A stretch of 64,000 bases of DNA, taken from assembly GCA_963716685.1 (NCBI GenBank), contig CAVQTR010000003.1, positions 1 to 64,000 on the forward strand, in the 5' to 3' direction. Within the stretch, counting starts at the first letter, position 1; every line of letters begins with the position of its first letter. Origin of the DNA: JALYXI01 sp963716685. GTDB taxonomy: Bacteria; Acidobacteriota; Terriglobia; Bryobacterales; Bryobacteraceae. Positions 21,173-29,789 of the stretch are shown in pieces. Position numbers and translations under genes: made by a program. A model generated the notes under the pieces. That model had not been told where the DNA came from. It ran no database searches and was given only the letters and a program-made list of their open reading frames with translations.

Positions 21173-22558
21173 CTAGACCAGAATGTCTTTTACTACCTCG
21201 CCGTAGACGTCGGTCAGCCGGAAATCCCGGCCTGCGTAACGATACGTCAGCTTGGTATGGTCAAGGCCCATGGCGTAAAGCATGGTGGCATGCAGATCGT
21301 GAATGGAAACGCGATTCTCCACTGCCTTAAAGCCGAAATCGTCGGTCGCGCCATAAGCCAGACCGCCTTTGAAGCCGCCACCCGCCACCCACATCGTAAA
21401 GCCATACGGGTTATGATCGCGGCCGCTGCCGCTTTCGGAAACCGGGGTGCGGCCGAATTCTCCGCCCCAGACCACGATCGTGTCATCCAGCAATCCGCGC
21501 CGCTTGAGGTCGCGGATGAGCGCGGCAGCCGCCTGGTCCATCGACGGGCAATGCGAAAGGTAGCTCTTCTGAATGTCCTTGTGATCGTCCCAGCCGCCCG
21601 ATCCCACGTGTACGAAGCGAACTCCGCGTTCCACCAGCCGGCGCGCCAGCAGACAGCCGTTGGCGAACGGAGTGGTGCCGTACTCCGCACGAATGGTTTC
21701 CGGCTCCTTGCGGATGTCAAACGCATCCATCGCTTCGAACTGCATGCGATACGCCGCTTCCATGGATTGGATGCGGCCGTTCAGGTAGTCGTCCGAGCCG
21801 AACGAATCGCTGAAGTTCTTGTTCAGGGCCTGCACCGCATCCAGCTGGCGCCGTTGCGTTTTCGCGTCGAGCCACTTGTTCTGCAGGTTGGGAATCATCT
21901 TCTCCGGCTCCGTTTCGCCGTCGTTGAAAGGCGTTCCCTGGTGCTCTGCCGGCAGGAAGCCCGCGCGCGTCACCGAACCGCCCAAACCGCCGCCGCCGCC
22001 CTGGCCGGAGTCGAGCGCCACAAACGAAGGCAGATTCTGGTTTTCCGTGCCGAGGCCATACGAAATCCAGGAGCCCATCGAAGGCCGATTCAGCAGAATC
22101 GTACCCGTGTGATAGAGGCTCAGACTTGGCGTATGCGTCGGGTTGAACGAATACATGGAGCGAATGACGCAGACATCGTCAATCACCGAGCCGGTCTTCG
22201 ACACGATGTCGCTGACCTCAATTCCGCTCTGCCCATATTTCTTGAATGTGAACGGCGACGGCATCAGACCGCCAGTCTGACGTTCGGTCCGAAGGTCCAC
22301 TGAGCCCGGGCGCTGGCCCTCGAACTTCGAAAGCAGCGGCTTCGGGTCGAACATATCCACCTGCGAGGGGCCGCCCGAGAGAAACAGGCTGATCACATGT
22401 TTCGCTTTGCCCGGTGTGCGCCCGCCGGCATAATGCCCGATGGATGCCGCCTGCGCCTGCTGTTGTCCGCCGATCAGCGCGCTGAGGCCTACAGTGCCCA
22501 GCCCGCCAAAAACACTCTGAATCATTTCACGACGCGAAAGACGGTGAATCATGGCCAA
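21173..22558 (-). CDS. DUF1501 family exported protein
   Basis: 461 residues. The Tat signal SRREMIQSVFGGLGTVGLSALIGG heads a sulfatase/alkaline-phosphatase-superfamily-like core typical of DUF1501 (HVISLFLSGGPSQVDMFDPKP, VVWGGEFGRTPVSESGSGRDHNP, GATDDFGFKAVENRVSIHDLHATML). These proteins are common in Planctomycetes and Acidobacteriota and nearly always stand beside a PSCyt/PSD1 protein; a role in outer-membrane or periplasmic polymer breakdown has been proposed but is unproven. Overlaps the 3' end of the upstream cytochrome gene by 10 nt: a two-gene operon. Confidence 0.93.
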   Translation of the reverse strand: MAMIHRLSRREMIQSVFGGLGTVGLSALIGGQQQAQAASIGHYAGGRTPGKAKHVISLFLSGGPSQVDMFDPKPLLSKFEGQRPGSVDLRTERQTGGLMPSPFTFKKYGQSGIEVSDIVSKTGSVIDDVCVIRSMYSFNPTHTPSLSLYHTGTILLNRPSMGSWISYGLGTENQNLPSFVALDSGQGGGGGLGGSVTRAGFLPAEHQGTPFNDGETEPEKMIPNLQNKWLDAKTQRRQLDAVQALNKNFSDSFGSDDYLNGRIQSMEAAYRMQFEAMDAFDIRKEPETIRAEYGTTPFANGCLLARRLVERGVRFVHVGSGGWDDHKDIQKSYLSHCPSMDQAAAALIRDLKRRGLLDDTIVVWGGEFGRTPVSESGSGRDHNPYGFTMWVAGGGFKGGLAYGATDDFGFKAVENRVSIHDLHATMLYAMGLDHTKLTYRYAGRDFRLTDVYGEVVKDILV

Positions 22559-25149
22559 AAAATCTCCTCGTTAGTGGAAAGCAAAACCTGTGCATACTGC
22601 TCAACCGTCCCGCCGGCAAGATAACTGACGGCGAGATCCAGTTCCTTCGGACTCGGATCGCGCGACAACACCTTTCGGTACAGCAGCTGAACCTTAGCCG
22701 CGTCTCCCGTTTCCGCTTCCGTCAGCTTTGCCAGCGTGGCGGCCTCGTCATGCATAAAGCCGCTGTTCATGATGAAGAACTGCTGCAGCGCCGTGGTGGT
22801 CAGATCGCGTCCGCCGCTGGTCTGCATCGGGTCCGGGAAATCGTAATTTTTCATCAGGCTCGCCATGCGTCCGCGGCTCACTCGGCCGTAAACGGTGCGG
22901 CGCAGGTTGGTGGTGGCCTCGACATCCTCCGACGGGCCGTACATTTTCGTGTCCAGACGGCCGGCGGCGCGCAGCAGGGAATCGCGATACGATTCCACAT
23001 CCAGCCGCCGCGGATTCATGCGCCACAGCATCACGTTCAGCTGATCCACTTTCTCCGCTTCCGGACGCGGACGGCTCGACTGCTGATAGGCAGCCGACAG
23101 CATAATCTCGCGATTCAGCCACTTGAGCGACCAGCCATGCGCGATGAAACGCGTAGCCAGATCGTCCAGCAGCTGAGGATTGGACGGTTTCTCGCCCTGT
23201 ACCCCGAAATCGCTCGGCGTCGCCACCAGCGCACGGCCAAAATGCCAGTCCCACACCCGATTCACAATCACGCGCGCGGTAAGCGGCGCGGCATCGGTAA
23301 ACATGCGATCGGCCAGTTCCAGACGGCCCGAGCCATTCTTGAACGTGCTGTCGCCTTTCGAAAGCACAGTCAGGAAATGGCGGGGAACCACGGGGCCGGG
23401 CGTCGCAACGTTGCCGTGCAGCAGCACCGGGAAGTCGCGCGCCTCGTTCGGTTTGTAAATAATGAAGGTGTATTGCGGGTCGCTGCCATCGATGTACTGG
23501 GCCGCGTCATAGACCGAGTTCATGAAAGGCTCGGTCGAGGTCAGCGCCCTGCGTCGGAACTGACCGCCGGCCGCGGGCGCCTTCGGCTTATCGCCGGCTT
23601 CGGCTGCTTTCGGATCAGCTGCTTTCGCATCCAGGGTCTTGCCGTCCGGGGTGGTCCTGCTATCCAGCGCTTTCGCATCCGGCGCCTTGCCGTCCGGCGC
23701 TTTTGCCGATTCCGGCTTCGCATCCGCGTCCGTCTTCGCCTTTGAGGCCGGAACCCGGGGAGGCGTGAACGTCCAGTACCGTTCCAGGCTCGAAACCAGT
23801 TTGGGGTAACGATCCTGCATCGCTTCCATCTCGGTCTTGAGGCTTTCGATTTCCGCCTTCCACTTCGCGACGCGTTCCGCCGAACCAACAACAGTGGAAG
23901 CTTCGTTGGTCAGCAGGCTGGCCGAGTACTTCAGATCGAACAGCCGGTTCTGAACCCACAGGTAACGCTCTTCGATCTTCGGATCCACCGGGAACATGGG
24001 CCGCTCAACGCGCATCGTCGAGGCGAACACGCCCACCAAACCGTAGTAATCCTTCGTCGGAATCGGATCGAACTTATGGTCGTGGCAGCGTGCGCAGGCC
24101 ACCGTCATGGCCATCACTCCGCGCGAAACGGCATCCACGCGCTCATCCCAGTCGTCGGTGGCAAAGCCGCCGATCACGTCTTTCGAAAGCCGCTGGTCCT
24201 TGTGATAGATCGGCGCCGCTCCCAGGTAGCCCAGCGCCCGCAGATCGTCTCGTTCCACGCCCGGCATCAGGTCTGCCGCCAGCTGCAGCTTCACGAACCG
24301 GTCATATGGAACATCTTTGTTCACCGCTTCAATAATCCAATCGCGATACCGCCACGCGAACGGGTAGGCGGGGTTGGTGGCTTCAGAAGTCGGATTGTCT
24401 TCTCCAAAACGCGCGACATCCATCCAGTGCCGGCCCCAGCGCTCGCCGTACTGAGGAGATGCCTGCAGTTTGTCCACCAATTTGGCGTAAGCGTCCGGCG
24501 ATTGATCCGCGGCAAAAGCCTCCACCTCCTCGTAAGTCGGCTTGTAGCCCACCAGATCCACATACGCACGCCGCACCAGCGTCCGCCGGTCCGCCGCTTC
24601 GGACGGCTTCAGCTTGTTCGCTTCCAGCCGCGCCAGGATGAACGAATCGATTTTGGTCTGCGGCCAGCGCCGGTCTTTCACCTTCGGCGCCGGCACTTCG
24701 TGGATCGGCTGGAAGGCCCACCACTTCAGCCCGTCCGCAATCGACATACCCCGCAGCGGAGCCGTCGCCGGTCCGCCCGCCGCCGGTCCGGTCCGCGGGT
24801 CCGGCGCGCCGCTGGCAATCCATTGCCGAAAATCCGCGATGACTGCATCTGGAAGCTTGCCCGTCGGCGGCATCTGCAATTCGTTATCGGTATAAGAAAG
24901 TGCTTTCAGCAGCCGGCTGTCGTCCGGCTTGCCCGGCGTCAGCACGGGTCCCGAATCGCCGCCCTTCAACAGCGCCGCTTTGGTGTCCAATGCCAGGCCG
25001 CCCATCGGAGCCTTCAGGCTCGACGCATGGCAGCCATAACATTTCCCGGCAAGCACCGGCCGTATCTTGGCTTCGAAAAAGGCCGGGTCCGGCGCCTGCG
25101 CCAGCAACCCCAGAGGGAATAGGAGAAGAACAAACAGAGGACGGGCCAT
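22549..25149 (-). CDS. Planctomycete-type cytochrome c / DUF1549 / DUF1553 protein
   Basis: 866 residues from ATG 25149, where a signal peptide starts (MARPLFVLLLFPLGLLAQ). An N-terminal cytochrome-like domain has heme motif CYGCH; DUF1549 follows (DSFILARLEANKL, GERWGRHWMDVARFG, with a second CxxCH, CARCHDH) and DUF1553 closes the protein (DRMFTDAAPLTARVIVNRVWDWHFG, PRRLDVESYRDSLL). Between them lies an insert of about 60 residues rich in Ala, Lys, Asp and Pro. Paired with DUF1501. A perfect TATAAT stands 28 nt before the ATG. The electron donor and substrate are unknown. Confidence 0.93.
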   Translation of the reverse strand: MARPLFVLLLFPLGLLAQAPDPAFFEAKIRPVLAGKCYGCHASSLKAPMGGLALDTKAALLKGGDSGPVLTPGKPDDSRLLKALSYTDNELQMPPTGKLPDAVIADFRQWIASGAPDPRTGPAAGGPATAPLRGMSIADGLKWWAFQPIHEVPAPKVKDRRWPQTKIDSFILARLEANKLKPSEAADRRTLVRRAYVDLVGYKPTYEEVEAFAADQSPDAYAKLVDKLQASPQYGERWGRHWMDVARFGEDNPTSEATNPAYPFAWRYRDWIIEAVNKDVPYDRFVKLQLAADLMPGVERDDLRALGYLGAAPIYHKDQRLSKDVIGGFATDDWDERVDAVSRGVMAMTVACARCHDHKFDPIPTKDYYGLVGVFASTMRVERPMFPVDPKIEERYLWVQNRLFDLKYSASLLTNEASTVVGSAERVAKWKAEIESLKTEMEAMQDRYPKLVSSLERYWTFTPPRVPASKAKTDADAKPESAKAPDGKAPDAKALDSRTTPDGKTLDAKAADPKAAEAGDKPKAPAAGGQFRRRALTSTEPFMNSVYDAAQYIDGSDPQYTFIIYKPNEARDFPVLLHGNVATPGPVVPRHFLTVLSKGDSTFKNGSGRLELADRMFTDAAPLTARVIVNRVWDWHFGRALVATPSDFGVQGEKPSNPQLLDDLATRFIAHGWSLKWLNREIMLSAAYQQSSRPRPEAEKVDQLNVMLWRMNPRRLDVESYRDSLLRAAGRLDTKMYGPSEDVEATTNLRRTVYGRVSRGRMASLMKNYDFPDPMQTSGGRDLTTTALQQFFIMNSGFMHDEAATLAKLTEAETGDAAKVQLLYRKVLSRDPSPKELDLAVSYLAGGTVEQYAQVLLSTNEEIFWP

Positions 25150-25177
25150 AGCAGTCGGTAACGGGGTCGGTCTAATG

Positions 25178-25183
25178 ATTATA
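25178..25183 (-). promoter_or_regulatory. -10 element of the cytochrome/DUF1501 operon
   Basis: TATAAT on the minus strand, 28 nt before the ATG at 25149. No good -35 at 17 nt. Confidence 0.45.
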
Positions 25184-25230
25184 TCTCGCATTTGCTTAAG
25201 TTTGCCGGGTTGCAGTACAACAACAGGAAC

Positions 25231-25902
25231 GTGAAAGCACCATTCTGGATCTTATTGCCGGCTCTGAGCCTGGCGGCCCTCGCCGAATCGGACGCTATCT
25301 GGAAATTCGACAGCATCGCCCGTATCGCCGGCCATCCCACCACCGTGCTCGGGCACCCTTCCGTGATTCAGACGCCTGCCGGGAAAGCAGTTCAATTCAA
25401 CGGGGTTGACGACGCGCTGTTTATCGGGGTCCATCCGCTGGCGCATGCCGCCACGTTTACCTGGGAGGTCATTTTCCGGCCTGATCCCGGCGGCCGGCCC
25501 GAACAGCGCTTCTTTCATCTGCAGGAAATCGATCCGGCAACCGGAAAAGACACCCAGACCCGCATGCTCTTCGAGATACGCGTGATCGGCAATGAATGGT
25601 GTCTCGACAGCTTCGCCCTCACCGGCTCTGAGTCAAAGGCGTTGATGGACCGGGCGAAGTTACATCCGCTGGGCCGCTGGTATGATGTGGCCGCCATCTA
25701 CGATGGGCATGAATTCCGGAATTACGTCGACGGCGTTTTGCAAAACAAAGCCAATCTTACTTTGGGCGAGCAGGGCGACGGGCACTCCTCGGCTGGCACC
25801 CGCATTGACCGCCGCGATTTTTTCAAAGGCGCGATCCTCGAAGCCCGCATGACCCGCCGCGTTCTGACGCCGGCGGAGTTCCTGAAGCCGCCAAGCCGCT
25901 GA
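25231..25902 (+). CDS. LamG/concanavalin-A-like domain secreted protein
   Basis: 223 residues. GTG at 25231 begins a signal peptide (MKAPFWILLPALSLAALAES) and is preceded by AGGA, so I prefer it to the longer frame from 25192. The mature protein is a single laminin-G-like jelly roll (AVQFNGVDDALFIGVHP, TFTWEVIFRPDPGG, HPLGRWYDVAAIYDGHEFRNYVDG, KGAILEARMTRRVLTPAEFL). Such domains bind carbohydrate or protein; no catalytic motif is visible. Divergent from the DUF1501 operon, which often keeps LamG partners. Confidence 0.85.
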   Translation: MKAPFWILLPALSLAALAESDAIWKFDSIARIAGHPTTVLGHPSVIQTPAGKAVQFNGVDDALFIGVHPLAHAATFTWEVIFRPDPGGRPEQRFFHLQEIDPATGKDTQTRMLFEIRVIGNEWCLDSFALTGSESKALMDRAKLHPLGRWYDVAAIYDGHEFRNYVDGVLQNKANLTLGEQGDGHSSAGTRIDRRDFFKGAILEARMTRRVLTPAEFLKPPSR

Positions 25903-25911
25903 TCCGGCCCG

Positions 25912-25995
25912 TAAACTGGCTCGATAATGACGCGGGTGCTCGTCGTAAATACCCGGCGTGACAAACCCACTCGATCTTCGTTCGATGAATTTTGA
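25912..25995 (+). other. Possible 5' remnant of a truncated gene
   Basis: TAAACT at 25912-25917, then ATG at 25927 opening MTRVLVVNTRRDKPTRSSF and stopping after 22 codons at 25995. The opening looks like a real protein N-terminus, and the reading is lost where the DNA turns AT-rich. It may be the start of a gene cut by arrival of the acyltransferase segment. Speculative. Confidence 0.2.
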
Positions 25996-26011
25996 GCCTT
26001 AGGCGCTTGTC

Positions 26012-27085
26012 TCAAGCGATGGCGACCCTCACACGAGGCACAAACCGCTTCTTCCCAAACTGCAACAGCGGCTTTTCGACAAGGTGATAGGAAGCAGCAG
26101 CGGCCCCTAGAGCAAGTACGACCCGAGGAACCAGCGGCATGCCCCCACCGAACTCAGAAAACAGTTCCTGGTAGAGGTACAAGGAGTAAGAGATCCGCCC
26201 TAAGTAGACAACCGGAGTGAGTTCAAGCCAACGGATAACCGGGAACTTGCTCAAAGCTACAAGTTGAATCAACAGTAAGGCAACAAGCAGGGGTTCAATA
26301 ATGAAGCTTACTGAATCAATGACCTTTGGATCCAGGTAGGGATGAGCGGCCACACTAAGAGCTACGCTTCCCATCACACAGAAGGTAGCGCCGGGGCTGC
26401 AAACCAACTGCCAAAATCGTGGAACTACCCCGTACTGCAAGAGGCACGCCAGCAAGCAACCGACAAGCAGGTGATCGCAACGAGTATCAAAAGCCTCGAA
26501 AATCCATATTTGATTCACGTGCCATGCCCAGATGAGGAGAGCACGGTAACTCCAGACCGCGACAATCGTTGCGGCCAGAACGGAAATACGCCGCTTGCAA
26601 AAGTAGATAAGGGCCAGCGGCCACAATAAGTAGAACTGCTCTTCCACGCCGAGGGACCATGTATGGCTAAACCCGTCGACTACCAATCCTTTCAGGGCTT
26701 GATAGTAGTTGCACACGTAAAGCAACGAGCTTGCAATATGATAGAAGTTAAGTTTAATTCCCGCCAGATACGCAGTGAACATCGCAATCGGAGCGTAGAC
26801 ATAGAAAGCTGGAAGGATTCTTATACTGCGGCGCAGATAAAACAGCCGCAGAGAAATGCGGCCCGTTCGGCCCTCTTCTTTCAAGAGTAGGAGCGTAATC
26901 AGGAAGCCTGAGAGAACAAAGAAGATGAGTACACCAAAGTTTCCCGAAAACCCAGGCAGGCCGAAATGATGAAGCATCACTTCAGTAACTGCAATGGCGC
27001 GAAGGCCATCTAACGAAGGAATCCGTTCACCTGAGAGTGTTTTTCTTATTGCTAAGTAGCGGTCCAATGGTGTTGGATAAATCAT
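26012..27085 (-). CDS. Membrane acyltransferase, OafA/family 3
   Basis: 357 residues from ATG 27085; the frame open to 27136 adds a low-quality Ala-rich lead. Features of acyltransferase-3 proteins: RIPSLDGLRAIAV at the start, then about ten membrane spans, FGVLIFFVLSGFLIT, the RRSIRILP arginine motif, SHTWSLGVEEQFYLLWP with catalytic His, and YLGRISYSLYLYQE. It O-acetylates or otherwise acylates a surface sugar. Base composition is clearly AT-richer than neighbours (about 35-45% GC in sampled lines against roughly 60-70%), which points to recent acquisition. Confidence 0.9.
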   Translation of the reverse strand: MIYPTPLDRYLAIRKTLSGERIPSLDGLRAIAVTEVMLHHFGLPGFSGNFGVLIFFVLSGFLITLLLLKEEGRTGRISLRLFYLRRSIRILPAFYVYAPIAMFTAYLAGIKLNFYHIASSLLYVCNYYQALKGLVVDGFSHTWSLGVEEQFYLLWPLALIYFCKRRISVLAATIVAVWSYRALLIWAWHVNQIWIFEAFDTRCDHLLVGCLLACLLQYGVVPRFWQLVCSPGATFCVMGSVALSVAAHPYLDPKVIDSVSFIIEPLLVALLLIQLVALSKFPVIRWLELTPVVYLGRISYSLYLYQELFSEFGGGMPLVPRVVLALGAAAASYHLVEKPLLQFGKKRFVPRVRVAIA

Positions 27086-27334
27086 CTCACGTAATTCGGG
27101 CCATGGCCGCTCAGCCGCTGCGGCCGCGCGCCACAACCCGCGCGATGATCAACTTCAAATGATTGGGCGCGATGAAACGGAGAGCGACAAAACCAAAGGC
27201 TGTTTGAAATCCCGGTCAAAACCACAATCTCCTTACTCTGATTGGCGGCCACTCCGGTGCCGAAGTTCGTCGAGAGGCCCAAATACAGGTGAGCCCACGC
27301 GGCTCCGCCTGTTCCATCGGCGCATAATAACGAA
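27086..27334. other. Intergenic stretch, nothing recognised
   Basis: About 250 nt of mixed composition between the divergent acyltransferase and phosphoesterase genes. An open frame on the minus strand crosses it and runs into the phosphoesterase gene; it has no protein family likeness and is probably a shadow. The only signal seen is the -10-like box at 27323. Confidence 0.5.
27323..27328 (+). promoter_or_regulatory. -10-like hexamer of a possible leaderless transcript
   Basis: CATAAT, exactly 6 nt before the GTG start at 27335. Confidence 0.35.
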
Positions 27335-28603
27335 GTGCGCCTCGTCCTGCTGCTCCTCGCGACCTGCGCCATCTGCGTAGCCGATGAGAGCTGGGTGGAA
27401 CTCGGGCCGTCCGGTGCCATCGCCCGATACGCGTCGCGCACCGCTTCCGCATGTCCGTCGGTCGTGATCGACGGACAAACCGCGCCCATGGTTCGCCGGG
27501 CCGCAGTGGGCACTTTTGCGGCCCTGGTATGTGAAGCGGCCATTCCGCAGGGGGTAAGAACCGCGTCGCTCGCAGGCGCTAAGCTGCCGCTGCCCAATTG
27601 GGCGCCGAAGACCAGACCGAACGTGGTCGTGATCGGAGACACCGGTTGCAGGGTGAAAAGAGGGAGCGACGAAGCCCCGCCTTCCGCCGACGCCCGCTGG
27701 AACATTCAAAATTGCGCCAGCCCCGCCGATTGGCCGTTTCAGGAAGTCGCCGAACACGCCGTGGCCGCGCATCCTGATCTGGTGATCCATGTCGGCGATT
27801 ACCTCTACCGCGAAAAGGACTGTACCGGCGTTCAGGACTGTCCCGGCGGCCCTTCCGGCGATACGCTCGAAACCTGGGAGGCTGACTTTTTCACGCCGGC
27901 TCGCGCGCTTCTGGCCGCGGCGCCGTGGGTCTTCGTGCGCGGCAATCACGAAGACTGCAATCGCGCCGGAAATGGCTGGTTTACGCTTCTGGAACCGCGA
28001 CGGTTTCCTGCCTGCGCCGTCTTCACGGCACCTTGGCAGGTCCACGCAGGAGCTTTGTCGCTGGCCGTGCTCGACGATTCCACTGCCACCGACGCAGCCT
28101 GCGCCACGGACAACTCGGTGTGTGCCACTGAGTTCGCCCGCGAAGTCAACGAATTCACAGGGGAGTTCCGCGCCATTTCGCAGTGGCACATGCAACACGC
28201 GTGGCTGCTCTCCCACCGGCCGGTCTGGGCACTGAAGCGCGGAGGCGTTTTGAACGCGGCACTTGAAGCGGCCTGGGCGAAACAACGCCCTGCCGGTATC
28301 GACCTGCTGCTCGCCGGTCACACTCACCTGTTCGAAGCCATCGGCTTTGAGCCCGGCTCCGGCCACGCCACCCAGCTGGTGGTCGGCAACAGCGGAACGA
28401 AGCTGGCCCCCTCCGCCGCATTCCGGCCGCAGGACCCGGACGTGCGCACGGCCAAAATCCGCGACGTGAAGGAGATTCAGGATTTCGGCTTCACCACCCT
28501 GCGCCCCGCTGGGAGCGCATGGATTGCGGAAGCGCACGACCGCACAGGCGAAGTGCATGTTCGCTGCACGGTTCCCATGAAGGCGGGCCGCTGCGCCGGA
28601 TAG
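27335..28603 (+). CDS. Secreted calcineurin-type metallophosphoesterase
   Basis: 422 residues, GTG start, signal peptide MRLVLLLLATCAICVAD. The dinuclear-metal motifs occur in order: GDTG, GDY (HVGDYLYRE), GNHE (VRGNHEDCN), then HRP and GHTH (LAGHTHLFEA). A cluster of Cys (CTGVQDCPGG, ACATDNSVCA) suggests disulfides, fitting an exported enzyme. Substrate class unknown. Ends 2 nt before trmJ, which itself overlaps the next gene, so the three may form an operon. Confidence 0.88.
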   Translation: MRLVLLLLATCAICVADESWVELGPSGAIARYASRTASACPSVVIDGQTAPMVRRAAVGTFAALVCEAAIPQGVRTASLAGAKLPLPNWAPKTRPNVVVIGDTGCRVKRGSDEAPPSADARWNIQNCASPADWPFQEVAEHAVAAHPDLVIHVGDYLYREKDCTGVQDCPGGPSGDTLETWEADFFTPARALLAAAPWVFVRGNHEDCNRAGNGWFTLLEPRRFPACAVFTAPWQVHAGALSLAVLDDSTATDAACATDNSVCATEFAREVNEFTGEFRAISQWHMQHAWLLSHRPVWALKRGGVLNAALEAAWAKQRPAGIDLLLAGHTHLFEAIGFEPGSGHATQLVVGNSGTKLAPSAAFRPQDPDVRTAKIRDVKEIQDFGFTTLRPAGSAWIAEAHDRTGEVHVRCTVPMKAGRCAG

Positions 28604-28605
28604 GC

Positions 28606-29331
28606 ATGTCCTCCTTTCGCGACAACGTGCGGGTGGTGCTCTGCCAGCCGCGTAATCCGCTCAACATCGGCGCGGCTGCACGGGCGGTCAGCAACTTTGG
28701 CTGCTCGGTCCTGCGCTTGGTCGATCCCTTCGATCTTGCCTTCCGCGAAGCGGTTTCAGCGGTAGGAGGCGCCCATGTTCTGCGCGCCGCTCAGGTGTTC
28801 CCAACGGTGGCGGCGGCTGTGCACGATTGTGCAGTGGTTGTCGGTACGTCCGCTGTCGGAAACCGCGAATTGCAGCAGCCGGTGCAGCGTTTGGAAGCCG
28901 GAGGAACGGTATTGCGCGAAACCGCCGTTCGGGTTCCAGTCGCCATCCTGTTCGGATCGGAAAAGTTCGGTCTCACCAACGACGAAATGAGCCACTGTCA
29001 CTGGCTGATGCGCATCCCCACTTCTGACCAGACACCGTCAATGAATCTGGGGCAGTCGGTCGCGGTATGTCTGTACGAACTGGTGCGCGATGCGGAAGTG
29101 GGCTTCCAGAAACCGACACCCACGCTGGTCTCCGGCGCGGATGCCGAGCAGATCACCCGCATGCTGCTGGCCGTGCTGCAGGAGAGCGGGTACACCAACC
29201 GGATCGTCGCCAGTTCCACCGAACGCAAAATCCGCCGTTTCCTTCGCCGCGTTGGCTTCACCGCGCGCGATGCGCCGCTGGTTCTCGGCATCCTGCGCCA
29301 GATACTCTGGAAGTTCCGGCACCCGCAATGA
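28606..29331 (+). CDS. trmJ: tRNA 2'-O-methyltransferase, TrmJ/SpoU family
   Basis: 241 residues from ATG 28606, just after the upstream stop. SPOUT-fold signatures: RVVLCQPRNPLNIGAAARAVSNFG (motif 1 Asn), VAILFGSEKFGLTNDE (motif 2) and MRIPTSDQTPSMNLGQSVAVCLYEL (motif 3). The C-terminal helical extension is also seen in TrmJ, which methylates position 32 in tRNA. An alternative in the same superfamily is LasT-like. Overlaps the next gene by 4 nt (ATGA). Confidence 0.85.
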   Translation: MSSFRDNVRVVLCQPRNPLNIGAAARAVSNFGCSVLRLVDPFDLAFREAVSAVGGAHVLRAAQVFPTVAAAVHDCAVVVGTSAVGNRELQQPVQRLEAGGTVLRETAVRVPVAILFGSEKFGLTNDEMSHCHWLMRIPTSDQTPSMNLGQSVAVCLYELVRDAEVGFQKPTPTLVSGADAEQITRMLLAVLQESGYTNRIVASSTERKIRRFLRRVGFTARDAPLVLGILRQILWKFRHPQ

Positions 29332-29789
29332 ATATCGTCGCGAGCGAGTTCGCCCTCTCTTCGTTTATTGCCGCATTTGAGGCGGGAACCTTCCCGGTTG
29401 CAGAATTTCACCACTCCGAGCATCTGGCCGTTGCGGCCTGCTACCTGCTTGCCCACACTGATCGGGAAGCCGCCCGCCGCGCGCGCTCCGGAATTCGCGG
29501 CTATAACCTGGCGCAGGGCGGCAGGAACACGGATGAGGCGGGTTATCACGAGACGCTAACCGTCTTCTGGCTTGCTCTGGTGCGTGCCAATCTCTGCACG
29601 ACCATTTCTCGGCTGGAAGCCGTGCGTTGTATCCTCGACAGCTTCGCGCCGTTCCGCGACATCGTTCGGGACTTCTACAGCTTCGACGTCGTCAAATCGC
29701 GTGAGGCGAGGTTATCGTGGGTCTGTCCTGATCTGCCTGACCCGGCTGTTTCTTTCGTATTACCGGTTTGGAAGAGTATCCAAATGTAA
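29328..29789 (+). CDS. Conserved small protein of unknown function, HxxHL/YHET type
   Basis: 153 residues. I recognise no name, but the pattern FHHSEHLAVAACYLL followed by YHETLTVFWLALV and FYSFDVVKSREARLSWVCPDL is that of a conserved small helical protein seen in many bacteria. Two histidines near the N-terminus and the His-Glu of YHET could bind metal or sit in an active site. Start codon overlaps the trmJ stop (ATGA). Its 3' end runs 98 nt into the convergent POTRA gene. Confidence 0.7.
   Translation: MNIVASEFALSSFIAAFEAGTFPVAEFHHSEHLAVAACYLLAHTDREAARRARSGIRGYNLAQGGRNTDEAGYHETLTVFWLALVRANLCTTISRLEAVRCILDSFAPFRDIVRDFYSFDVVKSREARLSWVCPDLPDPAVSFVLPVWKSIQM

Noticed and set aside
27082..27705. 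207-codon open frame on the minus strand
   Set aside because: Overlaps the phosphoesterase gene's conserved motifs antisense and has no family likeness; a shadow frame.
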